From JAIRTY01 sp050257395 (GTDB lineage Bacteria > Actinomycetota > Actinomycetes > Streptosporangiales > Streptosporangiaceae): DNA of 64,000 nucleotides. The notes beneath the pieces were generated by a model. The model was not told where the DNA came from, searched no databases, and saw only the letters and a program-made list of their open reading frames with translations. The position numbers and the translations under genes are program-made. The stretch's first letter is position 1; every line of letters begins with the position of its first letter. Below are positions 23,863-31,496 of this stretch, one piece after another. The DNA lies in assembly GCA_050257395.1 (NCBI GenBank), contig JBLMWU010000057.1, forward strand, positions 26,889 through 90,888, in the 5' to 3' direction.

Positions 23863-24713
23863 TGGTCACCTGCCTGGCGGATGGCGCTCTGGCGGAGCAG
23901 ACCCCAGATCTCATCGCGCAGGCCCGCGTACGCGGGGTCGTGACGGACCTGGGAGATGGTGCGGGGCTGGCTGATCGGCACCGGCAGATCCCGGATGATG
24001 CGGCCCGGCCTGCTGGCCATGACCACGATCCGGTCGCCGAGCGTGATCGCCTCGTCGATGCTGTGGGTAATGAAGACGATGGTCTGCCGCAGCCGGTCGC
24101 GCAGCGCCAGCAGGTCCTCCTGCAGCACCTCGCGCACCTGCGCGTCCACCGCTGCGAACGGCTCGTCCATGAGCAGCACGTCGGGTGCGGTCGCCAGGGC
24201 GCGGGCGAGGCCGGCCCGCTGCTTCATGCCGCCCGAGAGCTGGGCCGGGTACTTGCGCTCGTGCCCGGTCAGGCCCACGGTGGCGATCGCCTCGGCGACC
24301 CGGCGCTCCCGCTCGCCCCGCTCGGTGCGGGCGAGCTGGAGCGGCAGCGCCACGTTGCGTTGGACGTTCTTCCACGGGAACAGCCCGAAGTGCTGGAACA
24401 CCACCGCCACCCGCGGGTCCGGGCCGGTGACCGTGGCGCCGCCGATGGCGATGCTGCCGTGGTCGGCCTCGGTGAGCCCGGCCATCATCCGCAGCAGCGT
24501 GGTCTTGCCGCAGCCGGACGGCCCCACGATGCACACGAACTGGCCCGGCTCGATGGCGAGGCTGACGTCCTCCAGCACGATCCCGCCGGGGAACCACTTG
24601 TAGACGCCATGGCATTCGATCCGCCCGTCCCCCGCGGGTCGGCCGGCGGCATCCCCGGCCCGGGCGGCGGGCGCCGCCGGGTCCCCGGCTGGTGCGCGGG
24701 CCATGTCCGGCAT
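23859..24713 (-). CDS. NitT/TauT-type ABC ATPase
   Basis: Protein of 284 aa from ATG 24713. It shows Walker A GPSGCGKTT, the Q-loop, signature LSGGMKQRAGLARALA, Walker B DVLLMDEPFAAVD and switch histidine (FITHSIDE). The first 30 residues are a low-complexity Ala/Pro extension. It powers the importer of this operon and is the operon's first gene. A FadR-type operator at 24805-24816 lies about 90 nt upstream. Confidence 0.93.
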   Translation of the reverse strand: MPDMARAPAGDPAAPAARAGDAAGRPAGDGRIECHGVYKWFPGGIVLEDVSLAIEPGQFVCIVGPSGCGKTTLLRMMAGLTEADHGSIAIGGATVTGPDPRVAVVFQHFGLFPWKNVQRNVALPLQLARTERGERERRVAEAIATVGLTGHERKYPAQLSGGMKQRAGLARALATAPDVLLMDEPFAAVDAQVREVLQEDLLALRDRLRQTIVFITHSIDEAITLGDRIVVMASRPGRIIRDLPVPISQPRTISQVRHDPAYAGLRDEIWGLLRQSAIRQAGDQ

Positions 24714-24804
24714 GGGACTGCCTCCCTCGTCGTCGATAGGCGGCAAGACTGTTGCCGGCGCCGCGGGGTCCGCGGTCACCAGCATGTCTGCGTTCAGCGG
24801 TCTA

Positions 24805-24816
24805 AGGTCTGACCAC
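24805..24816. promoter_or_regulatory. FadR-type operator, importer side
   Basis: AGGTCTGACCAC, centred on the palindrome GGTC-T-GACC. FadR-family GntR regulators bind TGGTC-N-GACCA-type sites. An identical 12-mer is at 24953-24964 on the other side of the divergent region, and a FadR-family gene is at 26451. Confidence 0.65.
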
Positions 24817-24952
24817 TGATGACGGGGGACATTAGCTGCGGCGGCTGGGCATGTCAATGATTTGACCAGCTCCGTGCCATTAGCGCATCTCGTTACGGAT
24901 GCCTGTTGACAGGCGGAGAAGCCAGGTCCTACGGTTCGGCTCGTAATGTCAG

Positions 24953-24964
24953 AGGTCTGACCAC
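24953..24964. promoter_or_regulatory. FadR-type operator, lyase side
   Basis: Second identical AGGTCTGACCAC, directly before the ribosome-binding site (GGAGGT at 24965-24970) of the lyase small subunit. A protein bound here would block transcription of the plus-strand operon. Confidence 0.65.
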
Positions 24965-24974
24965 GGAGGTAACT

Positions 24975-25295
24975 GTGACCGAATCCGCCTCCCCTCCCCC
25001 GTCCGGGGAGCTCGCGTTCCTGGTGCACCGGGAGGGGGACGACGTCGCCGTGGCGGTCCGCGACACCGGGCCTGGTGACGCGGCCGGCGCCCTGCTCGAC
25101 ACCGGGCGGCGTTTCGGGATCGCCGTGCGGGCCGACATCCCGCTCGGCCACAAGGTGGCCCTGCGCGACCTGGCCGAGGATGAAGAGGTGACCGAATACG
25201 GCGTCACCATCGGGCTGACCCGCTGTGACATCCAGGCCGGGGACCTCGTCCACACACACAACATCAGGAGCGCACGGTGGCGCAGCAGCCTCTGA
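24975..25295 (+). CDS. UxaA/SuyA-type small lyase subunit (SAF domain)
   Basis: Protein of 106 aa from GTG 24975 with GGAGGT four nt upstream. It is a SAF-domain protein: LAFLVHREGDDVAVAVRD, then the strand-loop FGIAVRADIPLGHKVALRDL and a C-terminal GDLVHTHNIRS. This is the N-terminal part of altronate/galactarate-type dehydratases, encoded separately here as in SuyA or split UxaA. It overlaps the large subunit gene by 19 nt and forms one enzyme with it. The reaction is removal of water, or of sulfite from 3-sulfolactate, from a hydroxy acid. The sequence alone does not decide which. Confidence 0.85.
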   Translation: MTESASPPPSGELAFLVHREGDDVAVAVRDTGPGDAAGALLDTGRRFGIAVRADIPLGHKVALRDLAEDEEVTEYGVTIGLTRCDIQAGDLVHTHNIRSARWRSSL

Positions 25296-26434
25296 CCGGG
25301 TACCGGCGGCCCGACGGCCGGGTCGGCATCCGCAACCACGTGGTGATCATCCCGGTGGACGATCTCTCCAACGCCGTGGCCGAGTCGGTGGCCAAGGCCA
25401 TCCCCGGCACCATGGCCCTCCCCCACCCCTACGGGCGGCTGCAGTTCGGCGCCGACCTCGAGCTGTTCTTCCGCACCATGATCGGCACCGGCGCCAACCC
25501 CAACGTGGCCGCGGCGGTGGTGATCGGCATCGAGCCGGCCTGGACCGAGCGGATCGCCAGCGGCATCGCCGAGACCGGCAAGCCGGTGGCCTCGTTCTCC
25601 ATCGAGCGCAACGGCGACCTGCGGGTGCTGGAGATGGCCGCCCGGCGGGCGGCGCAGCTGCTGCAGGACGCCAGCGAGCTCAGCCGGGTGCCCGTCCAGC
25701 GTGGCGAGCTGCTGATGAGCATCAAGTGCGGCGAGTCCGACACCACCAGCGGCCTGGGCGCCAATCCGGCGACCTCGCAGGCGGTGGACCGGCACATCGC
25801 GGCCGGCGGCACCGTGATCTTCGGCGAGACCACCGAGCTGACCGGCGGCGAGCACCTGATCGCCGCGCGCTGCGCCACCGACGAGGTGCGCAAGGAGTTC
25901 CAGGCCTTCTACGACGGCTACATCGCGATGGTGGAGCGGTCAGGCGCCAACCTGCTCGGCTCCCAGCCGACGCAGGGCAACATCCGCGGCGGCCTGTCCA
26001 CCATCGAGGAGAAGGCCCTCGGCAACATCGAGAAGACCGGCACCGCGCCGGTGGTGGACGCGCTGGCGCCGGGTGAGCGTCCCACCCGGGCGGGCCTGAA
26101 CTTCATGGACACCTCCTGCGCGGCCGCCGAGTTCATCACCCTGACCGCGGCCGCGGGCGCGGTGATCCACCTGTTCCCCACCGGCCAGGGCAACGTGATC
26201 GGCAACCCGATCGAGCCGGTCATCAAGATCTCCGCGAACCCGGTGACGGTCGGGACCATGAGCGAGCACATCGATCTCGACGTGTCCGGCTTGCTGCAAT
26301 TGCAATACAGCCTGGCGGAGGCCGGCGACCGGCTGGAGAATGTCATCGACCGCACCGTGAATGGCCGGCTCACCTGCGCCGAGGCGCTCGGCCACCGTGA
26401 GTTCGTGCTGACCCGCCTGTATCCGAGCGCCTGA
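25277..26434 (+). CDS. UxaA/SuyB-type large lyase subunit
   Basis: Protein of 385 aa. It has GYRRPDGRVGIRNHVVIIP at the start, as in the altronate dehydratase/galactarate dehydratase C-terminal domain, and cluster- or metal-binding candidates CGESD (residues 151-155), NFMDTSCAAAEF and HLFPTGQGN. Length and arrangement fit both UxaA large subunits and the beta subunit of (2R)-sulfolactate sulfo-lyase. The neighbours (NitT/TauT importer, 2-hydroxyacid dehydrogenase) make either plausible. The large subunit is followed at 16 nt by the FadR gene, so the three are one operon. Confidence 0.87.
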   Translation: MAQQPLTGYRRPDGRVGIRNHVVIIPVDDLSNAVAESVAKAIPGTMALPHPYGRLQFGADLELFFRTMIGTGANPNVAAAVVIGIEPAWTERIASGIAETGKPVASFSIERNGDLRVLEMAARRAAQLLQDASELSRVPVQRGELLMSIKCGESDTTSGLGANPATSQAVDRHIAAGGTVIFGETTELTGGEHLIAARCATDEVRKEFQAFYDGYIAMVERSGANLLGSQPTQGNIRGGLSTIEEKALGNIEKTGTAPVVDALAPGERPTRAGLNFMDTSCAAAEFITLTAAAGAVIHLFPTGQGNVIGNPIEPVIKISANPVTVGTMSEHIDLDVSGLLQLQYSLAEAGDRLENVIDRTVNGRLTCAEALGHREFVLTRLYPSA

Positions 26435-26450
26435 CCGGGGGAAGCCAGCC

Positions 26451-27254
26451 ATGCCCGAGGAGCTTGCCCCGCCGGCCGCTGCCGGCGGGCCGGCCGGCCC
26501 GGCCGGTGGCGGCGCTATCGGCTGGCACTGGATGGGCTCCGGGGAACCGCTGTTCGTGCGGGTGGCCGGGCAGGTGGAGCGTTTTATCGAGGGGAACGGG
26601 CTGACGCCGGGCGACCGCCTGCCCGGCGAGCGGGAGCTCTCCGAGCTGCTGGGCGTCAGCAGGGCCTCGGTCCGCGAGGCCCTGCGCTCCCTGCAGGCCC
26701 GCGGGGTGGTGCTGGTCCGGCACGGCAAGGGCGTGTTCGTGGCCGCGCCGGACGAGGGTGAGCGCGCCCTGGAGCGGTTCGCCCGGCTGCGCGAGGTCGG
26801 CATGGAGGAGCTGTTCGCCATGCGCGAGGTGCTGGAGGTGCCGGCGGCCGGCTGGACCGCGGCCGCCGCCACCGACGAGCAGCTCCAGGAGCTGATGCGG
26901 ACGTTCGAAGCCCTCGCCGAGGGTGTCCGCACCCGCCGGCCCGCCAGGGAGCTGCAGGTCATGGACGCGAAGCTGCACCTGCAGATCGCCGAGTTCGCCA
27001 ACAACCGGTTCCTGGCGATGACGCAGACGGTGCTGCAGGAGATGCTGGCCCGCAGCATGGAGACCACCCTCGCCATCGCGGGCCGCCCGGCCCGGTCGGT
27101 CCGCGAGCACGCGGAGATCGTGGAGGCCCTGCTGGCCCGCGACCCCGCGCGGGCCCGGGCCGCCGCCCGGCGCCACATCCACAGCTCGCGCCGCGCCGCC
27201 CTCAGGCGCATGGCCAGCGAACGCCAGCCGCCACCCGGCAGCTCGCCGGCGTAA
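26451..27254 (+). CDS. FadR-family GntR regulator
   Basis: Protein of 267 aa. The winged helix reads GDRLPGERELSELLGVSRASVREALRSLQARGVV with the wing VLVRHGKGVFVAAP. The C-terminal FCD domain begins around residue 115 (LFAMREVLEVPAAG) and ends with the His-containing ARAAARRHIHSSR. An Ala/Gly-rich leader of about 30 residues precedes the DNA-binding domain. It is cotranscribed with the lyase genes and most likely binds the two AGGTCTGACCAC operators. The FCD pocket typically senses a carboxylic acid, which agrees with a hydroxy-acid pathway. Confidence 0.93.
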   Translation: MPEELAPPAAAGGPAGPAGGGAIGWHWMGSGEPLFVRVAGQVERFIEGNGLTPGDRLPGERELSELLGVSRASVREALRSLQARGVVLVRHGKGVFVAAPDEGERALERFARLREVGMEELFAMREVLEVPAAGWTAAAATDEQLQELMRTFEALAEGVRTRRPARELQVMDAKLHLQIAEFANNRFLAMTQTVLQEMLARSMETTLAIAGRPARSVREHAEIVEALLARDPARARAAARRHIHSSRRAALRRMASERQPPPGSSPA

Positions 27255-27263
27255 AACCGGATC

Positions 27264-27284
27264 GCCTGCCCGCGAGCGGCAGGC
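27264..27284. terminator. Stem-loop after FadR gene
   Basis: Inverted repeat GCCTGCC-N7-GGCAGGC lies 9 nt past the stop codon of the FadR gene. There is no T tract, so it could be a terminator of the type common in GC-rich actinobacteria or an mRNA-stabilising hairpin. Confidence 0.4.
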
Positions 27285-27337
27285 AGCGGTCATATTCACC
27301 CGGCTGCACAGGCAGCGGAAATCCTGTCACCGGATGA

Positions 27338-27364
27338 CCACATAATCCGGCACGGATTATGTGG
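27338..27364. terminator. Perfect 11-bp inverted repeat
   Basis: CCACATAATCC, loop GGCAC, GGATTATGTGG: a perfect 11-bp stem followed by CAACGTGTTTTAATT. It lies between convergent genes, after the FadR gene and just beyond the 3' end of the small gene at 27378. It is probably a shared bidirectional terminator. The AT-rich arms would also suit a protein-binding site. Confidence 0.55.
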
Positions 27365-27377
27365 CAACGTGTTTTAA

Positions 27378-27686
27378 TTACGCGGCGTTAATACCCGGTG
27401 ACAGGAGAGCGATAGCCGACAGCACGGCTTCACAATGCTCAGTGCTGAGGACACCCTCACCGGAACGCCATGTTGCCCATACCCGGTCTCTCAGCTGCTT
27501 GGGAATCTGATACCAATGCCTGCGGCACATGAGGCGCGACCGGCTGATCTGACGCCCGCAGCCGGTGACCGGGCAGCTGCCCGTGGGCCGCAGCACCGCC
27601 ATCACCTGGCCACCTGGCCCCCGGCCCGGGCCCGCCGTTAATCCTGTCGCCAATTCCCCTGCCGGCGCCTGGCTGGTCATGCTCAT
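27378..27686 (-). CDS. Small zinc-finger-like protein
   Basis: Protein of 102 aa from ATG 27686 with GGAGGGCGGGG upstream; an ATG at 27680 is also possible. The core CPVTGCGRQISRSRLMCRRHWYQIPKQLRDRVW has a C-x4-C, C-x2-H pattern that can bind one zinc. The rest is low complexity at the N-terminus and a helix at the C-terminus. Similar short Cys/His proteins are widespread in actinobacteria without known function. GC content around the gene falls slightly compared with the neighbours. Confidence 0.7.
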   Translation of the reverse strand: MSMTSQAPAGELATGLTAGPGRGPGGQVMAVLRPTGSCPVTGCGRQISRSRLMCRRHWYQIPKQLRDRVWATWRSGEGVLSTEHCEAVLSAIALLSPGINAA

Positions 27687-27957
27687 CCCCGCCCTCCATG
27701 CTGAATCACCCCACAATACGCCTAACTCAGGGTAATTCCGCCGCGCGGGGCGGAAATCCTGGCGCTGCCCCGGCACGGATGCGCTCCGGGCAGTCCGCTG
27801 CCCCGGCGCTGTCAACCGGCAGCCGGATCAGCGCGTCATACCGGGATGCGCATTCCTGGCGCACGCACATTGCCGGGCTATCGGTACCCGCTTATAACGG
27901 CACGGCTATTGGGCGGCCGGGCCCGGCGGTCACGCCGGCGGTGCGCGGCGGACGTGC

Positions 27958-28749
27958 TCAGGCCGGGAGCATGCCGACGGCCATGAACCTGCCGCACGGC
28001 CGCGCGGCCCGGTCGGAGAAGAACTCCCCCGTCGAGGCCCGGGTGTCCACGCCCATCGGGTGCACGTTCGCGTCCGCGACCCCTGATTCCCGCAGCTGGA
28101 TGCGCAGCGCACCCAGCAGGTCGAAGGTGCAGTGTCCCGGCCGGGTGGGCCGCAGCAGCCCGGCGTCCCCGAACGCCGCGGTCACCTGCGCCGCCTGGGC
28201 GTCCCCGATCTCGTAGCTGTCCGCGCCGATCGCCGGGCCGATGCCCGCCAGCAGGTCCCCGGGCTGCGAGCCGAACGCGGCGGCCATCGTCTCGATCGTC
28301 CGCGGCAGCACCCCGAGCACCGTCCCGGCCCGGCCGCAGTGCGCGACGCCGACCGCCCGCCGCCGCGGGTCGAAGAGAACGACGGGGGCGCAATCCGCCA
28401 CGATGACCGCCAGGGCGGCCCCCGGCAGGTCCGTCACCATCGCGTCGGTCGCCGGCAGCGCGCCCGCCGCATCCGCGGCACCGTCATGACCCCGCCCGGC
28501 GAGCGCCGCATCGATGACCGCCACCCGGTCACCGTGCTGCTGGTCGGCCACGGTCAGCCGGTCAACCCCGAGCGCCGCGCACAGGCGGCGGCGGTTCTCC
28601 AGCACGGCCTGGTGGTCGTCGCCGACATGGTCGCCCAGGTTGAGGCTCGCGTAGGCCCCCGTGCTCACCCCGCCGTGGCGGGTGGTAACGACGGCGGTCA
28701 CCCGGTCGCTGTGAAAAGGAAACGGGCGCAACGCCAGACCCAGGCTCAC
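27958..28749 (-). CDS. pgeF: PgeF/YfiH-family purine nucleosidase-type protein
   Basis: Protein of 263 aa with the metal-centre motifs of the multicopper-polyphenol-oxidase-like family: TRHGGVSTG, DQQHGDRVAVI, ATDAMVTDLPG, VIVADCAPVVLFD and HCGRAGTVLGV. In most members the last motif reads HAGWRG, so HCGRAG is a small deviation. Family members (PgeF, LACC1-type) act on purine nucleosides or edit peptidoglycan intermediates and bind zinc. In many bacteria the gene follows ftsZ, but here it stands alone. Confidence 0.88.
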   Translation of the reverse strand: MSLGLALRPFPFHSDRVTAVVTTRHGGVSTGAYASLNLGDHVGDDHQAVLENRRRLCAALGVDRLTVADQQHGDRVAVIDAALAGRGHDGAADAAGALPATDAMVTDLPGAALAVIVADCAPVVLFDPRRRAVGVAHCGRAGTVLGVLPRTIETMAAAFGSQPGDLLAGIGPAIGADSYEIGDAQAAQVTAAFGDAGLLRPTRPGHCTFDLLGALRIQLRESGVADANVHPMGVDTRASTGEFFSDRAARPCGRFMAVGMLPA

Positions 28750-28946
28750 CTGCTCACCCTAACGTCGCGGGCGCACGCCCCCATCCCGGCTGGCCGGTCC
28801 GCACCGCCGGCAGCCCTCGTCGAACCTGGGTAATCCCGCAAAAAAGCGGGACAACTGGAAAACCGCCGCTGTGGTAGTTCTCGGTACAGGGCCAGGCGCG
28901 CACCATCATCCGGCGCGGCTGGCCCGATACGGGACGGGGTGCGGGT

Positions 28947-29849
28947 GTGGATGATCTGGAGTCCTGGGGGGACGAGGCAGCCGGCGGGGGCGGCCACGCC
29001 GCCTGGCTCGATCACGCCGTCGGTCTCCTCGGCGCCGGCGAGCGCACAGGTGACCGGGACCTGGTCGACGACGCGATCTGGCGGCTGGAACGGCTGGTGC
29101 GGATGGCCGGGGACCACCCGAACGTGGCCGGCTACCGCTCGCACGCCGGCGCCGCCTGGCTGGCCCGCTACCGGCTGACCGGCTGCGCTGAGGACCTGGA
29201 CCGGGCCATCGAGGTCCACCTGCGCGCGGTCGCGGTCCCGGATCCGGTGCCCGAGAACCAGGCCGGCCGGCTGGCCCGGTACGCGGGCGCGCTGCTCGCC
29301 CGGTACGAGGCGACGGGCGGCGCGGAGCACCTGGCCGCCGCGGTGGCGCTTGCCCGCAGCGCCGCGGACCTGGCCGGTTCCGCCTATCAGCACAAGGAAG
29401 AACTCCCGCCCGTGCTGCAGGACGAGGACTGGCTCACCTGGTCGCGGGACACGGCGGCGCTGTGCCTGGACACGTTCAGTGTCACCCTGACCAAGGTCTG
29501 CGGCCGGAAGGCGGACGCGGCAACCGCCGCCCAGGCCCTCCAGGCGGGCCGGGACGCGGTGCGGCTGACCCCGCGGGGCCACCCCAGCCGGTCACAGCGG
29601 CTGGCGGATCTGGCCGCGGCCCTGCGGGTGTCCTACGCGGTGACCGGCGATCTCGCCGCGCTCACCGAAGCCATCGCCATGCTCCGGCTCGCGGTGGCGC
29701 TGACGCCGGACGGGCACGCCCGGCTGCCGGGCCTGCTGAAGGACCTCGGCGCTGCGCTGCGCGACCAGCTGGAGGCCCAGGAGGGCCGCAGACGGCGTCC
29801 TGCAATCCGCTGGCGCCGTGCCGCGGCCGGCCCCCGGGCCGCCGTGTAG
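28947..29849 (+). CDS. TPR-like repeat protein
   Basis: Protein of 300 aa from GTG 28947. It is a run of helical pairs with the phrase LARYRLTGCAEDLDRAIEVHLRAV, LARYEATGGAEHLAAAVALARSA and SYAVTGDLAALTEAIAMLRLAV. This is the degenerate TPR pattern of actinobacterial CHAT and signalling proteins. The C-terminus has a basic Arg-rich tail. No enzymatic domain is attached, so it may be a scaffold or the separated sensor half of a larger effector. Partners are not apparent from the neighbours. Confidence 0.75.
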   Translation: MDDLESWGDEAAGGGGHAAWLDHAVGLLGAGERTGDRDLVDDAIWRLERLVRMAGDHPNVAGYRSHAGAAWLARYRLTGCAEDLDRAIEVHLRAVAVPDPVPENQAGRLARYAGALLARYEATGGAEHLAAAVALARSAADLAGSAYQHKEELPPVLQDEDWLTWSRDTAALCLDTFSVTLTKVCGRKADAATAAQALQAGRDAVRLTPRGHPSRSQRLADLAAALRVSYAVTGDLAALTEAIAMLRLAVALTPDGHARLPGLLKDLGAALRDQLEAQEGRRRRPAIRWRRAAAGPRAAV

Positions 29850-29856
29850 CCGCGGA

Positions 29857-30168
29857 TCACCCGGCCTGCGGGCCCGCCGGGACGTCGCCGAGCTCGCCCA
29901 CCTCGATGCCGCCGCTGCGGTCCAGGTGCGGGCAGCCCTTGGCGATGGCCAGCGCGGCGTCCAGGTCGGGCGCCGTGATCAGCGAGTACCCGCCCAGCCC
30001 GGTGCGGGCGGGGTCACAGTCGCCGAGCGAGGCCCGGCTGACCACCGGCTTGCCGAGGTCGGTCAGCTGGTCGCCCATGCTGGCGAACCAGGCCTGCCAG
30101 GCCGCGGCGCTCTCCGGGGTACGGGTGTAGCCGGTGGGGTTGCGGTAGCTGAGAACGAAGGTCGGCAT
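29857..30168 (-). CDS. YCII-family small protein
   Basis: Protein of 103 aa from ATG 30168 with GAGGAG upstream. The text MPTFVLSYRN, WQAWFASMGDQLTDLGKPVV and GYSLITAPDLDAALAIAKGCPHLDRSGGIEV is a YCII-related (ferredoxin-like) fold, the DGPF group. Genes of this family often sit next to ECF sigma factors, and an ECF gene is divergent from it here (30339, plus strand). It may be part of that sigma factor's regulon. Biochemical function is unknown. Confidence 0.85.
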   Translation of the reverse strand: MPTFVLSYRNPTGYTRTPESAAAWQAWFASMGDQLTDLGKPVVSRASLGDCDPARTGLGGYSLITAPDLDAALAIAKGCPHLDRSGGIEVGELGDVPAGPQAG

Positions 30169-30338
30169 CGTCTGCTCCTCAGGTCGGGCCGGCCGGCGCC
30201 GGCGGTGCTTTCGGTCAGTCAGACACCCGCCGGCCCGGGGAGTGGGCGCCGGCGGGCCGCCCATTTCCGGCGGCCGGCGGTGTCAGTACCGGCGGCGGGA
30301 TGCCCGCGGCCGGAAGGCCCGAATGCGAAGGTGGGACA

Positions 30339-31346
30339 GTGGGCACGGATCTGATCGACCGCGCGCGGTCCGGGGACGAGGCCGCCTTCCAGGAACTGAT
30401 CAGCCCTTACCAGCGCGAGCTGCAGGTGCACTGCTACCGGTTCCTCGGCTCGCTGGCGGATGCCGAGGACGCGCTGCAGGAGACGCTGGTCACCGCCTGG
30501 CGGAGCCTGCCGGGGTTCGAGGGCCGCGCGTCGGTGCGGACCTGGCTGTACCGGATCGCCACCAGCCGCTGCCTGAACCTGCGCCGGTCCGCCAGCCGGC
30601 GGGCGGCCGCGAGCCTCGCCATCCCCGGCGTGCAGCCGCCGGAACCGACCCGCCACGGCGAGGTCATCTGGCTGCAGCCCTGCCCCGACGTGCTGCTCGA
30701 CGAGCTGCCCGACCGCGCGGCCGGCCCCGAAGCCCGGTACGAGGCCCGGGAGGCCGTGTCCCTGGCCTTCGTCACCGCGCTGCAGCTGCTGCCGCCCCGG
30801 CAGCGCGCGGCCCTGATCCTGCGGGACGTCCTCGACTTCCCGGCCAGCGAGACCGCGGCCATCCTCGGCACCACGGAGCAGTCGGTCACCAGCGCGCTCA
30901 AGCGCGCCCGGGCGACCCTGGCCCGGGAGCTGCCCTCCGCTGACACGCCCGCGCCGCCGCAGCCCGGCTCGCCCGCCGAACAGGAACTCCTGACCCGCAT
31001 CGTCGCCGCCTTCGAGGCGGCCGATGTGGACGGCATCGTGTCCCTGCTGACCGGGGACGCCTGGCTGCGCATGCCGCCGGTGCCGCTGGAGTACCAGGGC
31101 CGGGAGCTGGTGCGCCGGTTCTTCGCCACGGTGGCGTTCCGGCCGGGCCGCAGCTACCGGCTGATCCCGGCCCGGGCCAACGGCCAGCCCGCGTTCGGCG
31201 TCTACGTACGTGATCCGCGGACCGGGGCGGCCCACGCCAACGGGCTCCAGGTCATCACCCTGGCCGGCGACCGGATCAGCGCCATTACCCGGTTCGACAC
31301 CGCGGTCCTGCCCGCCTTCGGCCTGCCCCGCACCCTGCCCGGCTGA
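30339..31346 (+). CDS. ECF sigma factor with SnoaL-like C-terminal domain
   Basis: Protein of 335 aa from GTG 30339. Region sigma-2 (FQELISPYQRELQVHCYRFLGSLADAEDALQETLV and RTWLYRIATSRCLN) is followed by sigma-4 (ALQLLPPRQRAALILRDVLDFPASETAAILGTTEQSVTSALKRAR). A C-terminal SnoaL/NTF2-like domain of about 120 residues (VAAFEAADVDGIVSLLTGDAWLRMPP) follows. Such fused ECF factors (the SigG/ECF41/ECF56-like layout) use the tail in place of an anti-sigma factor. It directs RNA polymerase to a small regulon, which may include the divergent YCII gene. Confidence 0.93.
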   Translation: MGTDLIDRARSGDEAAFQELISPYQRELQVHCYRFLGSLADAEDALQETLVTAWRSLPGFEGRASVRTWLYRIATSRCLNLRRSASRRAAASLAIPGVQPPEPTRHGEVIWLQPCPDVLLDELPDRAAGPEARYEAREAVSLAFVTALQLLPPRQRAALILRDVLDFPASETAAILGTTEQSVTSALKRARATLARELPSADTPAPPQPGSPAEQELLTRIVAAFEAADVDGIVSLLTGDAWLRMPPVPLEYQGRELVRRFFATVAFRPGRSYRLIPARANGQPAFGVYVRDPRTGAAHANGLQVITLAGDRISAITRFDTAVLPAFGLPRTLPG

Positions 31347-31496
31347 CCCGCGGCCGGGCTGGGCCCGGCGCTGCCCGTGGGACCTTGGACCCTGCCGGTT
31401 CCGCCGCCGGGCGGGATGTGCTGGGAGATCAAGGCGGGGCAGGTCCCGCGCGGCGTGCCGGCGGGCGCCCCGGTAGCGAGGCGAACTGGGGGACCA

